Origin: Takakia lepidozioides
Lineage: Eukaryota > Streptophyta > Takakiopsida > Takakiales > Takakiaceae
DNA: 64,000 nucleotides
NCBI GenBank assembly: GCA_030704615.1
Contig: CM060734.1
Location: forward strand, 42,178,042-42,242,041
Direction: 5' to 3'
Shown: one piece after another, positions 22,516-33,819 of the stretch
Layout of the letters: each line of letters begins with the position of its first letter
Position numbering within the stretch: the stretch's first letter is position 1
Notes under the pieces: generated by a model
The model's database searches: none
What the model was told of the DNA's origin: nothing
Seen by the model: the letters and a program-made list of their open reading frames with translations, nothing else
Program-made: the position numbers and the translations under genes

Positions 22516-25087
22516 ATGGCTTCTTCTGAAGCGGAGTTCTTCTCTGACGACAAAACAGTGCCGTTCTCCCAGGAAGTCCTTGACAATGGATTTGCAATTG
22601 TTCTGGAACATGTCTTGGCTACCCATTTTCAGCTTCAGAATGGCTCCATCTTTTTGGAGAAAGAGGTGTACGATTTGAAAGGGAAGTTGTTGAAATACTC
22701 TTTCCAAAACCGTGATGAGACGGCTCATGTCAGCCAGTGGAGAGTGCGCCTTGGTCGATACAGAGTACTTGGAGAGCCTCGGCAAAAGTCCCTTGGATCA
22801 TATGTGACGCCTGGGACTGCTGCTTCGGTCGTTGAAGACAAGAGGGAGGTGGTGGTGAAAAAAGAACAGACGTCCTCCACTCCAATCGTTGAGCTTTCGG
22901 ATTCGTCCGATGATGACATAAGTGAAATTCCAAATCCAGTCCTTCCTACTGTGGTTGGAAAAGCTGATGAAGAAGAGATTTGTAGTGTCATTCCAAAACT
23001 ACGGGCGATGGGAGGAATGGCTGGATTCAAAAGTGAGTTGCGAGGAATTGATTGGGAATCTTTGAAGCAGGTGCCTGTGAATTTCTTGCCAGAGACTTTT
23101 GATGGCGATATCCTATTCGAGCTGCCTCCTCCTCCGCGAGTTGGAGGTGTAACAATCATGATGCATGGAATGGACAAGAAACACGACGGGCACCCGTGGT
23201 GCAGAACAAAAACATCCAATATTCAGAATGATGACAAGCTTGTTTTCAAGAGAACAGTTTGCAATGGACACCTTAGGTGTGATAATTTGAATTGCAGACA
23301 CTTTCTTCAGTCTGGGGTTCATAATCAAAGCGAATGGGAGGGTCTGGTGGAAAATCCATTTCAGCCTGGGACTGCCCCACCACCGGCAAACACTTTCGTC
23401 TGCAAATTCTGCAAACTTGTGCCATCCTGCTTGGTGCTCTGCGGAGCAAGAATGTACTATGTTGTCCACCGTTTGAAGAAAGACAGCACAGTCAAAGAGA
23501 AGTCCCCAACTTGGGAGACATTGTCTTCATTCCTCACTCTGGTAAATTCCTTATCCACTCCCCTCCTGTTCACTTGGTTCTTGCAGTGTGATCAAATGTC
23601 CTTTGAATTGAATTGCTTTGGGGGGTGAAGGCTGGGAAATGTCCATCGTGGGTGAACGGAGAGAAAAAACCCTTTGCCTGTGAGCTTGTTGTTGTGGACA
23701 TTCCAGACGGGCTTCCAGTCCCAGATCTTCCACCGACATGTGTCACTCTAGCCTGGAATGAATGGGACGAGCGCTACTGGCCCTGGGTCTTCAAGTTATG
23801 TGGGAACTTCTTGGCTATGGGTGTTTGCTCATCCTACAAGCTGCCAATGCAAATTGCCGACGACTGCTGTCCAGTTTCCTGAAGTCTGGTGGGATGAAGG
23901 TGATTAAAAGCTGGAATGGAGTTAATAGTCTCCCACTTATAAAGGGGGACTTCCCAGGCTAGAAGGTATGTCGTATCCTCCATTTCATTAAATCTTGTAG
24001 AAATGCTCCCCGTGTATAGAAAGCTTTATTTTCCTTCTGCGCTGTCAATCTTCTCCTGCATCCTTGCGTTAACGAAATCGTAGTGCAAGGTTGTCATCTG
24101 CTACCTACCTTCATGTTGCCTTGGCTCCCTTGGCGCTCAGCTGACTGAGTCCGGTGTTTTCATTTCGTAGACACGAGCTTTTGATGCACACTGTCTCGTA
24201 AGAGAACGCCACCCATCCACACCGTCATCCGTTAAGGAGTTCCAGGTCTTAAAAGGGGGAACGCATGTTGACTCATCCTGCGATCCCGTGGATGATGATT
24301 TTATCTACAACTACGTGGACGCCTCACTTACAGTGCTGCGGAATTCCGGAGAGCCATGGAGAGGTGCATGGGAAAAGAGTCCTGCATTCATGCAGACAGT
24401 CATTGAGTCTTGCAGTGTTGAAGGGTCCCATGTTGTTGACCTCACTCTTGGAACAGGTTCGGGCCTTCACACTCTAGCAATAATCTGCCTTCATTGTTGT
24501 AGTTCGAAAGTGTAGGTTTGTGCGCATATCTTGGCTCATTTGGTTTATTCGTCTGGCAGGGGCATCGTTCCATGCCTGCAAGGCTGCTGGAAGGCATCTG
24601 TTCACATTTGAGGGGGATGGAGAGCTGTACAAAGAGGTAATTGCTCCCCTTCATGAGGGCTCCACCTCAGGTACCCAGACAGATGCCGCTGCCGCAGCTG
24701 TGCCGTTGGAACACGATGACATCGAAATTGACGACGATTTTGATTGTGAGTAAGTCATGTGCTTTTACTTCTTTGCATGGGACTCCGTTGTGGCGTCGGA
24801 ATTGGGGATTCTCATGAAAGTTTGCAATGTTTTGTAGGAGCCCAACTACGCCTAGGTTCCTCCCTTTCTTTGCGAACCCGGACTTCTTTCCAAGTCCGCC
24901 ACCCATGCTTGAATTGCCATGTTATGTTGAGGGTGCAGCAAAAACATTTGCTCTCGAAACAACTCCCCCTAGACAGGTTTGTGGCAGGAATGGACGTGTG
25001 CATAGTGGGACTATGGTGTTCATTGATATTTGTGCTTCAGTTTCTAATGGAAGCTCCTCCACTAGTGGATCTGGACAATCGAAATGA
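22516..25087 (+). pseudogene. Methyltransferase-like gene B fused to the transposase-type zinc domain
   Basis: Exons: 22,516-23,541; about 23,631-23,965; 24,171-24,456; 24,560-24,749; 24,838-25,087 (TGA). The ATG at 22,516 has a good context (aagatgg). Residues about 120-135 (PIVELSDSSDDD) look like a SUMO-interacting motif. Residues about 155-320 match the transposase N-terminus (KKHDGHPWCRTKTSN, CNGHLRC, FVCKFCK, MYYVVHR) and then join SPTWETLSSFLTL. The rest has the motif order of a beta-class amino-methyltransferase: ELVVVDIPDG (motif IV position), the GDFPG end, EKSPAFMQ (motif X position) and VVDLTLGTG with ACKAAGR and TFEGD (motifs I and II, SAM binding). The intron positions equal those of gene A. 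Lesions are a frameshift near 23,820 and TAG at 23,960-23,962. The substrate is unknown. DIPD in place of DPPY leaves activity in doubt. Confidence 0.7.
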
Positions 25088-25329
25088 CCCATAAATTTTC
25101 GGACTTTCTATGGATAATGAAGCAATATCGACTTCTATGGTTTCAATAGTGCCGACATGCTGCACATTAAAGTGAGATTATGGTAATGGAGGAACACGCC
25201 GCAATCTAATTTCCCAGAAAATCTTAAGTTCTGTAGGTCCAACTTCCATTTTTCAACATCAGTGCAACCTTGTGAGCTAAAGCCTAAATTGTAGGTTTTA
25301 TTGGACTACCTACTTAATCCAGCCATGTC

Positions 25330-25809
25330 ACCCATTCATCCATCGTACAGACGTCAACAATAGAGAATCTCAACATCCACATTCTTTTCAAACATTCATC
25401 CGATGATATGAGCATGCATTAATCCATCAATGTGCCGGATTGCATCCCTGCACATCCAAGATTCATCCAAGATTCATTCATCATACTCACACCATCCACC
25501 AACATTTCATCCACCTTCTTTCATTTATCATCCGTCAACTTTCATCCATTATTCATCCAACATCCATCCTCCATTCATCCGCATTCCATCCGCTTGCTGC
25601 CATTGTCTCTTCTACATTGTTGTAAACTACTGCCACGTTGTGTGCAGACTTTCCCGCGGATACAGGTCCCGCATGGTTTTTCCATCCCGGTTACAGGTCC
25701 TTGCCGTGATATTCATCCTCATCCATGAGAATCTTACCACTCACGGATTGGTATCTTCACGCTCACGAATCTTTCTGTTCATGTGAGCCGCTCACAATTT
25801 AGCATCCCC
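25330..25809 (-). repeat. Right terminal region with CATTCATCC array
   Basis: CATTCATCC and CATCCAT units recur at about 25,385-25,580. The last 190 bp (including tttcccgcgg and atgaacagaaag on the minus strand) resemble the inner end at 20.14-20.24 kb and, more weakly, the left end. The element ends at 25,809, next to the right target duplication. Confidence 0.6.
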
Positions 25810-25819
25810 CCACTTGGAG
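25810..25819 (+). repeat. Target-site duplication, right copy
   Basis: CCACTTGGAG, identical to 13,881-13,890. See the left copy for the reading-frame proof. Confidence 0.9.
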
Positions 25820-27740
25820 AAATGCTCTACCATCACCAACACATATCTGTGGTGACGCATCATCAGTGACAACGGTCCTGCGAAGTCAAGACTCCATCTG
25901 TAGCCCAATCCCATGATTGGTAAAGGATGCAACTGTGGTGTAGGGGCGTTGAATGAAGCTCGCACCTTGTCACACACCATGCACCTAGCCATGAACCGTT
26001 GCACCTCTGTGTGCATACCACGCCACCAATACTGCCCCTGCAGTAAACTGTGAGTGCGTCACACTCCAAAATGCCCCAACTCCTCATGGGCATGCTGCAC
26101 TAACCGTGCACGCTGTGTGGGGTGAGGCACAATCCTCACCCGACCATCCTCCCACACTCGGAGCAGGTGTATCCCCTCCCACTTGAACCTCTTGGCTCGT
26201 TGCAGGATCCGATCCCTCTCCCTGGCAATCACAGTTGCTGCCGTGTCTCCCGTGCGGAGGTAATCCAACACAGCCGAATCCTCGTGTATATCTCTGACAT
26301 CACCTAGCTCATCACTAGCCTCAAGGTCCTCAGACACTCCGTCTACAGTTATCCCTATTGTAGATGCGTGCCATCCCGGCACCATCTCCTCGTCCGTCTC
26401 ACATGCCTGGGAGCTCCAGTGTCATCCTGCGGCTCGTGCATGGATTGCGACTCAATCCATCCGCATCCCGATTGACCAACCCGGTCGATGCAAACCTGAA
26501 AGTCATACTCCTTGAGTAAGGCCCCCGTGCATGCTTCCCTGTAAACTTGTCTGACTCCATCAACCACTTGAGTGGCTGGTGATCCGTGAAGGGTGAAGAT
26601 ATTATCATATAGATAGCACCTGAAGTGTGCCACGACCCACACTGCAGCTAAGCACTCCCCCTCATATGAATTGTACTTAGCCTCTGCAGCGTTGTTCGGC
26701 GCTGCATAAGCTACTACGAACTCTCTCTTCCCTATCATCCACCTGTGTGAGCACTGCTCAAAGCCCCAACATACTCCGTATGCAGTTGAAAATGACGCCC
26801 CCTGATAGGTCGTCTCAGGATAGGTGCCGAGGTCAACCTCGCCTTGAGCTCTTGAAAAGCTCGTTCCCCTGCTCATCTTCCCACTGCCACTCCTGGTCCC
26901 CCTTGGTCAGCTTAGTTAGAGCCTTTGCATGGCACTAAATCCCTTGACAAACCGTCTATAATAGTTTGCCAACCCCATGAAAGCTCGAACTCGGTCACGC
27001 TCGCATCCTAGGTCGTGGAATTTGTGCAATGGCTCTACCTTAGTCTGCTGTACCCCCAATCCCCCGGATATATCATGTGACCCAGATACTCAATCTGGTT
27101 GTGGAAAAACTTGCACTTCCCCGGATGCAACTTCAATCCGTGCGCTCTCAAGCACTCCAATACCACCTGAAGGTGTCTCTTATGATCCTCCACCGTAGCA
27201 CTAAAGATGATGATATCATCTATGTAGCACCGAGCAAAGTCCCACCCCTGCTAGAATCCTATCCATCTCTCGAAACTCTGCAGGAGCGTTCTTAAGCCCA
27301 ATGGTAAGAACCGCCACTGATAAAGGCAATCCTTGTCGTGCTCATTGATCCCCCAAAATGTCGTCTTCTGCTTGTCCACCTCCTTGATCGGCAATTGGTG
27401 ATATCCGGATCGTAAATCCAAAGTACTAAAGACCTTAGCATACCCAATGACATCAAAGATCTCCTCCGGTGTGGGCATGGCATATTTATCGGACTTGGTC
27501 TGACGATTTATAAGCCGGTAATCACCGCACATACGTCTCTCCGTCCAATTGCCATAGACATCCTTCTTGGCTGGCATCACTGTGCTGAAGCATACTCTCC
27601 ACCAGAGACGCCACCAAAACCTGCCTCCCAGAGATCTTGAGTCCTCATTTGAATCAAAGATCTCTCCATGTCACTGTATCTATAGGGTCTCCGAAAGATT
27701 GGCGTGTCAGTGGCCAACTCGAGATGGATCTTTGACCATT
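25820..27740 (-). pseudogene. Ty3/Gypsy pol, 5' part: RT, RNase H, integrase start (copy 1)
   Basis: Read on the minus strand from 27.74 kb: TPIFRRPYRYSDMER, then the RT with MCGDYRLINRQT, FSTLDLRSGYHQLP and the YIDDIIIF-type active-site block near 27.2 kb. Next come RVRAFMGLANYYRRFVKGF and RNase H (FVVAYA, YNSYEGECLAAVW). A linker follows, then the integrase zinc-binding start (HAHEELGHFGV...CMVCDK), then WSLDFAGPLS and VLVMVEHFSKW, where the MULE-like element is inserted. Several frame changes make it non-functional. gag and protease are missing: the similarity stops at about 27,740, so the copy is 5'-truncated. Confidence 0.9.
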
Positions 27741-27743
27741 GGT

Positions 27744-28130
27744 GCTTTTTGGCGATTTTTTTAATTTTTACTCTCGTAATTTCTTAGTAAAAGTAGCTGA
27801 CCCCTTTTCCAGGTCGAAATTTGGTGATTTTTCGCCAGATTAAAAATCACTGCAGTGTTTTTTTTTTTTTCATATTTCCGCTGGCGGGGCCACTTGTGAA
27901 TTCCATGCAGTGCCCCTATGGCGAGAATATCGAGGTGACAAAGTTAGAAAAGTGTCTATATTCCAGGTGTCATGTTTTCATTGGTACACGTCGGCAAGAT
28001 TAGGCTCCTGAAATTGATCTCCTGGTGCTTTTTGGCGAAAATCTCTCATTTTAACCCCCCATAATTCCTTTGTACAAGTAGCTGACCGACTTTCCAGGTC
28101 GAATATCTGGAGATTTTTCGCCAGAAAGAA
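27744..28130 (+). repeat. Direct repeat of about 110 bp, two copies
   Basis: ggtgctttttggcga ... agtagctgacc ... ttccaggtcgaa ... gatttttcgccaga occurs at 27,744-27,850 and 28,020-28,130. It starts exactly where the Gypsy similarity ends, so it may belong to the element into which the Gypsy copy was truncated. No coding capacity. Confidence 0.65.
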
Positions 28131-28831
28131 AAATACTGGGTCTCATGGTAATTTCATGTACGTATGGGAGGAGGTTTAGCCAATCTGCCGAGTTTTGCCA
28201 AGAGGATGTAAAAGGCCCCAATTTCACTGTCAGCTACACTATTCATCTAAAACTCAACATTTTATCATCCATGAGCTCAATTTTCGTCCAGGGCTACCAA
28301 TGTCTGCTCATAAAATTAACACCCATACCCTGAGTGAAAATGCAGCCAACGGAAACGCAGAGTAAAAAGGAATGTGGATCGATCCTTACTGCCTCCCCAG
28401 ACTGACCGTTTGAATACGTCAGATTCGTCCTCTCATAAACTAAATTTTGTTGCTCTACGAGGCTAGCTGGCCTCCTGGCTAAACTATGGCTATATGTGGC
28501 CTTCCGGCTAAACTATGGCTATATGTGGCTATATGGTGACAAGGCGCACGGTCGTCCCCGCAGCTCGTGGCGGGAGACATGGCCGGCGAATCTAGGGAAC
28601 GGTTCACCTACTTACTTAGTAGAGAGTACATAACCCACTAGTAAGCTCAACGGTACAATTACAAAAAGTAGTAAGTAGGTTAGACGTACCGTTGGAACGT
28701 TGCAACACAAGTCAAGTGCTACAATCTTTCATTTTTGAATTGAAGTAAAAGAGAAGCTGAAAATCAAATTCATCTCCCTTGGTGACAATTGACGGAGTCA
28801 AAGGGCAACATGTACCGCTTCTTTTCTACTA

Positions 28832-29182
28832 GGGAAGAACACCCTATGACCGTTCATCTAAAGATGGCGAAAGATCTAACAGTGAATTTTTGTCGTTTTT
28901 ACCCCGGATAAATTGATAAGATGCCCCACATATGGGGGCATCCCAACACATTTGGAAGTGCATGATTTCATGAAATCCACACAAAGTTATGGGGTTTCAA
29001 AGTTGAACCAATCGGAATGCTTGTGTGAAGTTTGAGCCCTACGACCACTCATATTCTCTTGGGTTTCCTATCAAACAACTGCTTGCCAAGTGGCAAAATG
29101 AGCAGTCTTGGCCCAGCATGGTCGCTCATGCAGGCCTGACCCAAGCAATTATGAGGTGAACGGTCATAGGGTGTTTTACCCT
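28832..29182. mobile_element. MITE-like element, 28-bp inverted ends
   Basis: Left end gggaagaacaccctatgacc and on to gttcat, and inverse right end gggtaaaacaccctatgacc and on to gttcac, with about four mismatches. Both ends are flanked by TA, suggesting a TA target duplication as in Tc1/mariner-type MITEs. The 350-bp interior has no coding capacity. Confidence 0.7.
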
Positions 29183-31480
29183 ACTTACAATTTTTGGGAG
29201 CAAGTCGCCCTCACGAAATCACATGGTTCTATTGTGGATCCGGTCGCAAGAGAGAAAAGAAGCAATCATGCTTGGAGAGGCCGCAACTTTTTGGCGAAAC
29301 CCTGCCCATGATTGACGGCATGAGTGGGTCGGTCTCAAAACATGCACAGAAAAAATTACAACAAGTTGTTTTGCTCGATCCAGACCTTGTTAGAAGGCGC
29401 AAAGGGATGTGAATAGGAAGAAGATGGGGTGGATGGAGAATAAAGATAGGGTTGAAGAGCATGTGAAGAGAGCCCAGTATAGCACAGTAATAATGGACGG
29501 CCAGAGTAGGGACCAAGTTGTCATTTCAACATCGTTCGCTATCTTTATGTTTCATGTTGTTTGCTCAAATAATAGAAATCACTACTACCCTCTCTTCATT
29601 CACGGAATGACGCAAAGTTTGTGTTTGAAGTTTGTAGTATGTGTTATGCGATAATACTAGTATCATGATTAGTGCGGCACCAACATTTATATACACACCC
29701 CAATAATCCATTCACTGATTTTGTAAGCTCAGTGAATGCTTAAAGGTCCGAGTGGTAAATATGTTGTTACGTTTGTCTTGCTAAACTTAATATTTGGGAG
29801 ATCTATCATAGCACCTGCTCTCTCTGCTGTTGTCTTTCTCTAAATAAACTTTCTGATCCCAGTCAGTGTAATGGAGGGAAAATAAGTGTCACTCTTCTGA
29901 CCACAATTTCTTTTTGGAGAATGCTGCCAAACTGGCACTGTTTGTTTTTGAAAAAATGGCAGCTAAAATTAATATTCCGTAATGGTACTGGTTCTTGGGG
30001 ATAGGGGTGTTGCATTTTCCTTGGCACAAAAACATGTCGTCGACTCGCCGCGACGTTGCTAACATCTGAACCCATGTACATATTTTGGACAACTTTATGG
30101 CGCACGGGACGAGGCCCATTCACCACATGACTCGCTAATTGATACGTCACCAATTAAATTTGTGTGCGATCATTTTTTGTGCTAGGAAAATTGGTGAGAG
30201 TCCTCTCAGATGTTACTACTGATGTGGAATTACTGAATTTTTCCGTCCGCTTCGCATACAAATACAACGCGTCTTCAAACCATGTAACGCAATCGAATTT
30301 GATAACACGTCTGCGGACCGACGAGACGGGTATGCCATGACAATGGCCATGGCCTTTAGGGCTGACCTCCAAATATAGCCGGGGTATAACATGCCTGCCC
30401 GCCCCTTGCTCAACGAAGCTTCTCCTAGACCGTCAGATCTTCGAGATAAGGAGGATCTGGGCCGTGCGATGGGGAAGATGGGGGGTGTGTGTAAGGAAAG
30501 GAGGGAGGGGGGAATGTTTTAGACGACATGTTTCATTATAGATTGTGGTTTATTTGGAGAGATCCTGGCCGCTGACGCCACGATGATGGAGGTGTAAGTA
30601 AAAGAGAGCATGATGCGCATTAAGTTTTACATCATCTCGCATTCAAATCCAGGTTTGTTTGAAATAGTTAATAATCGAGGGCGTGGAATCTGTGTAGGAA
30701 TAAGAGGAAGAAGACGAGGAGACTGAGGAGCAGAGAGAGACAGAGACAGTGTCAGAGATCTGTGCTCGGCACAGAGTCTGAGGAGAGTATTAAGAGGGTA
30801 AGGCATAGTGGAGGTGTGCGTGGGAGGGCATTGGATGTCGAGATTTTTTGTATTGGAGAGAAGCGCGGGAGGTGAGGTGCTATAGACCCTCGGAGAGCAC
30901 GGATGGTTTGACATTTAGTTGTGGTAGGTAGGTCAGAGGGAGGACTAAGGAAACAGACGATAAAGGTTGGACCTTGCTTCATAGAGGTCCGCTCCCAAGT
31001 TCCAACTGGTAGTCAAGTGTGTTTGTATGAAGGCATATGCAAGCTTGTAGGGCATGAGGAGCTGAGGTGAACGGAAGGGAGAGACGGGGTGTGTGTGATC
31101 CCCACTCCATATTTCGAGATTTCGGTGCTGCTGCGATCTTGTGCGTTCTCCTGGGTTGAAAGGTTGGAAGCTACCTGATCTGACGACTTGGGTAGTTGAA
31201 GTAGTCCGCAGAATTGTTTCCGATTTTTTCCTTGAATTGATTGTTTTTGCGGCCTTCCGCACTCCAATCGGTGTCTCCTCATGTGAGAGGGGGTTGGGAC
31301 TGCTTGATCGTAAGGGGGTGGATAGTTGAAGGAGCTGGAGGTTTGTTTGTTTCTCGGCCAACTCTTGGAGAGTTCTCCTTCCTGGGTGGAGCTGTAGCCG
31401 GTGAACTCTTGCACTTCTCCTGACGTAACACATCGCCAAATTGAAGTGCGTGTGATATACCCAAGTCCAAAGCGAGAATT
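29183..31480. other. No recognisable gene
   Basis: Scattered frames of 60-190 codons. The longest (30,945-31,517, minus) has a low-complexity, compositionally odd product and no domain. A purine-rich run occurs at 30,470-30,520 and at 30,690-30,760, and could be leader sequence of the plus-strand ORF at 31.6 kb. Confidence 0.35.
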
Positions 31481-31620
31481 TGTCGGCAAAATGTGTAGAT
31501 AGAGGGTCAGAGATCACCAGCTATGGAGCTTGCACTTCCCTGCGGAGAATGCAGCGCTGTTTGGACGTGAGCCGGTGTCTTAGGTCTTGTAAAATCCAGA
31601 TAGAAACATCTCGTTTGAAA

Positions 31621-32031
31621 ATGTCAGCAATAGTGGCCGGGCTGGCTGGCATGTTCTCACGTTCGCCCAACAAGTCTGACGTTGTGAATCAACGGGTAGT
31701 GAGCAAGCCCGGGACTGTGGCACCACGTTCAGATTCTGAGGCTTTGCGTGACAATTTGAAAGCATCCATGGTATCAGACAAGCTTCAGAAGGAGAACGGC
31801 TCAGTGTCCGACATGCTTCCTGGAGCAAACAGCGTGAGCTCCGAGATGCTTCAGAAGGGAACCAGTGTAGTTTCGCTGTACGAATCTGACGACGACGAAG
31901 AAAATTCTATAGAGACAGAACTATTCGTTAAGATTTTGGGTCCATTGGTGCCGCTCAAAGAGCAGCTGGAGCGCGACAAGGAGGGACGAAGGCTTGCGGC
32001 GATGGAAGCAACAGCTGCTGGGAGCTCTTAG
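31621..32031 (+). CDS. Small hypothetical protein (136 aa)
   Basis: The frame is open from 31,480, but the first likely ATG is 31,621 (aaatgtcagc), giving 136 residues. The product starts MSAIVAGLAGMFSRSP, has an irregular repeated SD(K/M)L(Q/P) or SS-EMLQKG pattern in its middle, an acidic patch (YESDDDEENSIE), and a charged helical end (LKEQLERDKEGRRLAAMEA). I do not recognise the family. No neighbour shares a pathway. It could be a true small gene or the first exon of a longer one; there is no strong donor near its stop. Confidence 0.35.
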   Translation: MSAIVAGLAGMFSRSPNKSDVVNQRVVSKPGTVAPRSDSEALRDNLKASMVSDKLQKENGSVSDMLPGANSVSSEMLQKGTSVVSLYESDDDEENSIETELFVKILGPLVPLKEQLERDKEGRRLAAMEATAAGSS

Positions 32032-33800
32032 CATGGATCACATTGACGATCACGTGGAGCCAGAGGTGAAGGTGTTGAGTTTTGGGCTCCAGTGTCGGGG
32101 CCGGCCCGATGTTCTTCTTCCTCTTCCTCTCTCCACCAGTGCTCGCGGCGTCACTTGACATCACACTTTGAAGAGGGATACATGCTTCAATCTTCAATTT
32201 GGGTTTAACGGTCCCGCACAACATTGTGTCAGGATTGACCTGTGTGACCAGAGTTTGGAAATCAGTCTACAGTGGGACCAGACTGCGCTCCATGTTGGGC
32301 ACATTTTCTCCTCAACGGAGTCCTTATAACACATTATGGAAGAGGAGACACCCCTTGCGCAGTTTAGCTCGTGGGGCATATACTGCCAGCGATGATATTT
32401 GTAGATGACGATGGGAAGGTCTACTTGGTGAACAGAAGACTACTCCTTTGAAATCCGTAAGGACTTGTAAGTGTATGCTGGCCTCAACTGCTGGACCTTG
32501 TTCTAATTTCACATCCCACAGGAGTCCTAGTCCTTCATATCTACCTTTTTTCAGCCTTTTAAGAGCATTGGATTCTGGGAGTGTTTTGTTTGAGGGCGTT
32601 CACTTAGCATCAGATTTGTACTCCAAATTCTAACCAGAGCTAGCAGTCTGGATAGACCTTCCCTGCAGCAGGGTTGCTGATCAGTTTCAGCTGGGTTTAG
32701 AGAAGCAGATGAGTCCTAGCTTGCTTGCTTTCTGATTTGTTGTGAAGGTCGAGCTGCCTTATTTCATGGCCTTGGATCAGCTGGCTGCCAATGTAGTCTG
32801 GAGAACTTCCGGGTGGTGGACTTGTAGCCTAGAGCAGGTGAAATAATTTTAGTACTGGGGGGCAGTTGGACAGGACTACCGAGGATTGGGGATTAAACTC
32901 AAAATATATTAACTTTGTGTCTCTGATGGGCATTGTAATTAGGCCTCGTTTCTGTGACACTGTCAAGATTGTCCAACTGCTGAGGCTTTCCTCACTCCAC
33001 TCCACTCCATTGTCAACTGGATGCGACTGGGAATTTCAACTGAGGAAATGTGTCTCCTGTCAAGAAACATATTACACTGCTTGATTGGCAAAACTTCTTA
33101 ATCACTATACAAGGAGTGAATGGTCAACAGAAAAGAACTGTAGCATGGTGGTCTCTCTAACCACTCAATTTCCAGTAGTGGGTGTGAAGGTTGGGCAATG
33201 CTTTGGAGGCCCAAAGGATGACAGTGGCCAATATAAAACACTGCTCGTTCAAATCAGTCACAGGCACCTAATTGAAAATGGCTGAGTGCTACCACTTCCA
33301 TTTGTTCCAGACAATACATAGGAAAGGAACAAGGAAAGGTATGTGGGCTGCCTTGCTTTTTCCTGTGCTAAAATCGGGCAGTATGCAAAGAGCTTATGCT
33401 CACCATTGATTTGGCTAGGTTGTGGATGCATAGCCATCTTTGCCACTGGAGTGAACTTCAATCATCACCAGTTTGCATACATCTGAATCTTTGTTTTGCA
33501 AATATTGTGTTGCAGCTGATTTGCTTGCAGGTTTGACTCCATGCCACTCTAGCTGGACTCCTTGTCTTCTCTCAGATTTCCAGCTCGAATCAGGTTTCAT
33601 TTTGCAAATGGGACCTTATTGGCTGTAAGAGGTATGAAAGTTCAACAGTGACAGTCACCTATTTACTGGAAGATGTTATACAGTCTTGTCTTAACAGTGA
33701 AATAGCAAAGAATCCAGAACTGAGCTTTTTTCTTGTTTTCTTGTTTTTACTTTTAAAGGGAAACACCCGGGAACGACCGCTCACAAATCAGGCCCCCTTA
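32032..33800. other. No recognisable gene
   Basis: Only frames of 60-90 codons without domains. It may be 3' untranslated or intergenic DNA of the ORF at 31.6 kb. Nothing else is supported. Confidence 0.35.
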
Positions 33801-33819
33801 ATTATAGTGAGAGAGTTAT

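Larger units (their letters stand above)
13891..25809. mobile_element. Composite Mutator-like (MULE) element inserted in a Gypsy integrase gene
   Basis: This 11.9-kb segment lies between 10-bp duplications and separates two halves of one Gypsy integrase frame. It contains a MULE transposase gene in two opposed halves (14.6-17.6 kb), two methyltransferase-like genes (17.7-19.65 and 22.5-25.1 kb), and a minus-strand gene with a basic N-terminus (20.3-21.8 kb). Related terminal sequence with CATTCATCC arrays occurs at the left end, inverted at 19.8-20.25 kb, and at the right end. So module A (13.9-20.25 kb) has two ends, while module B (20.25-25.8 kb) has only a right end. The outer duplication implies the whole moved once as a unit, or that module B was acquired next to an inner end later. 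All large genes in it carry lesions. Confidence 0.85.

Noticed and set aside
30945-31517. 190-codon open frame on the minus strand as a gene
   Set aside because: Odd composition, no domain, and overlap with the plausible leader and start of the plus-strand ORF; probably chance.
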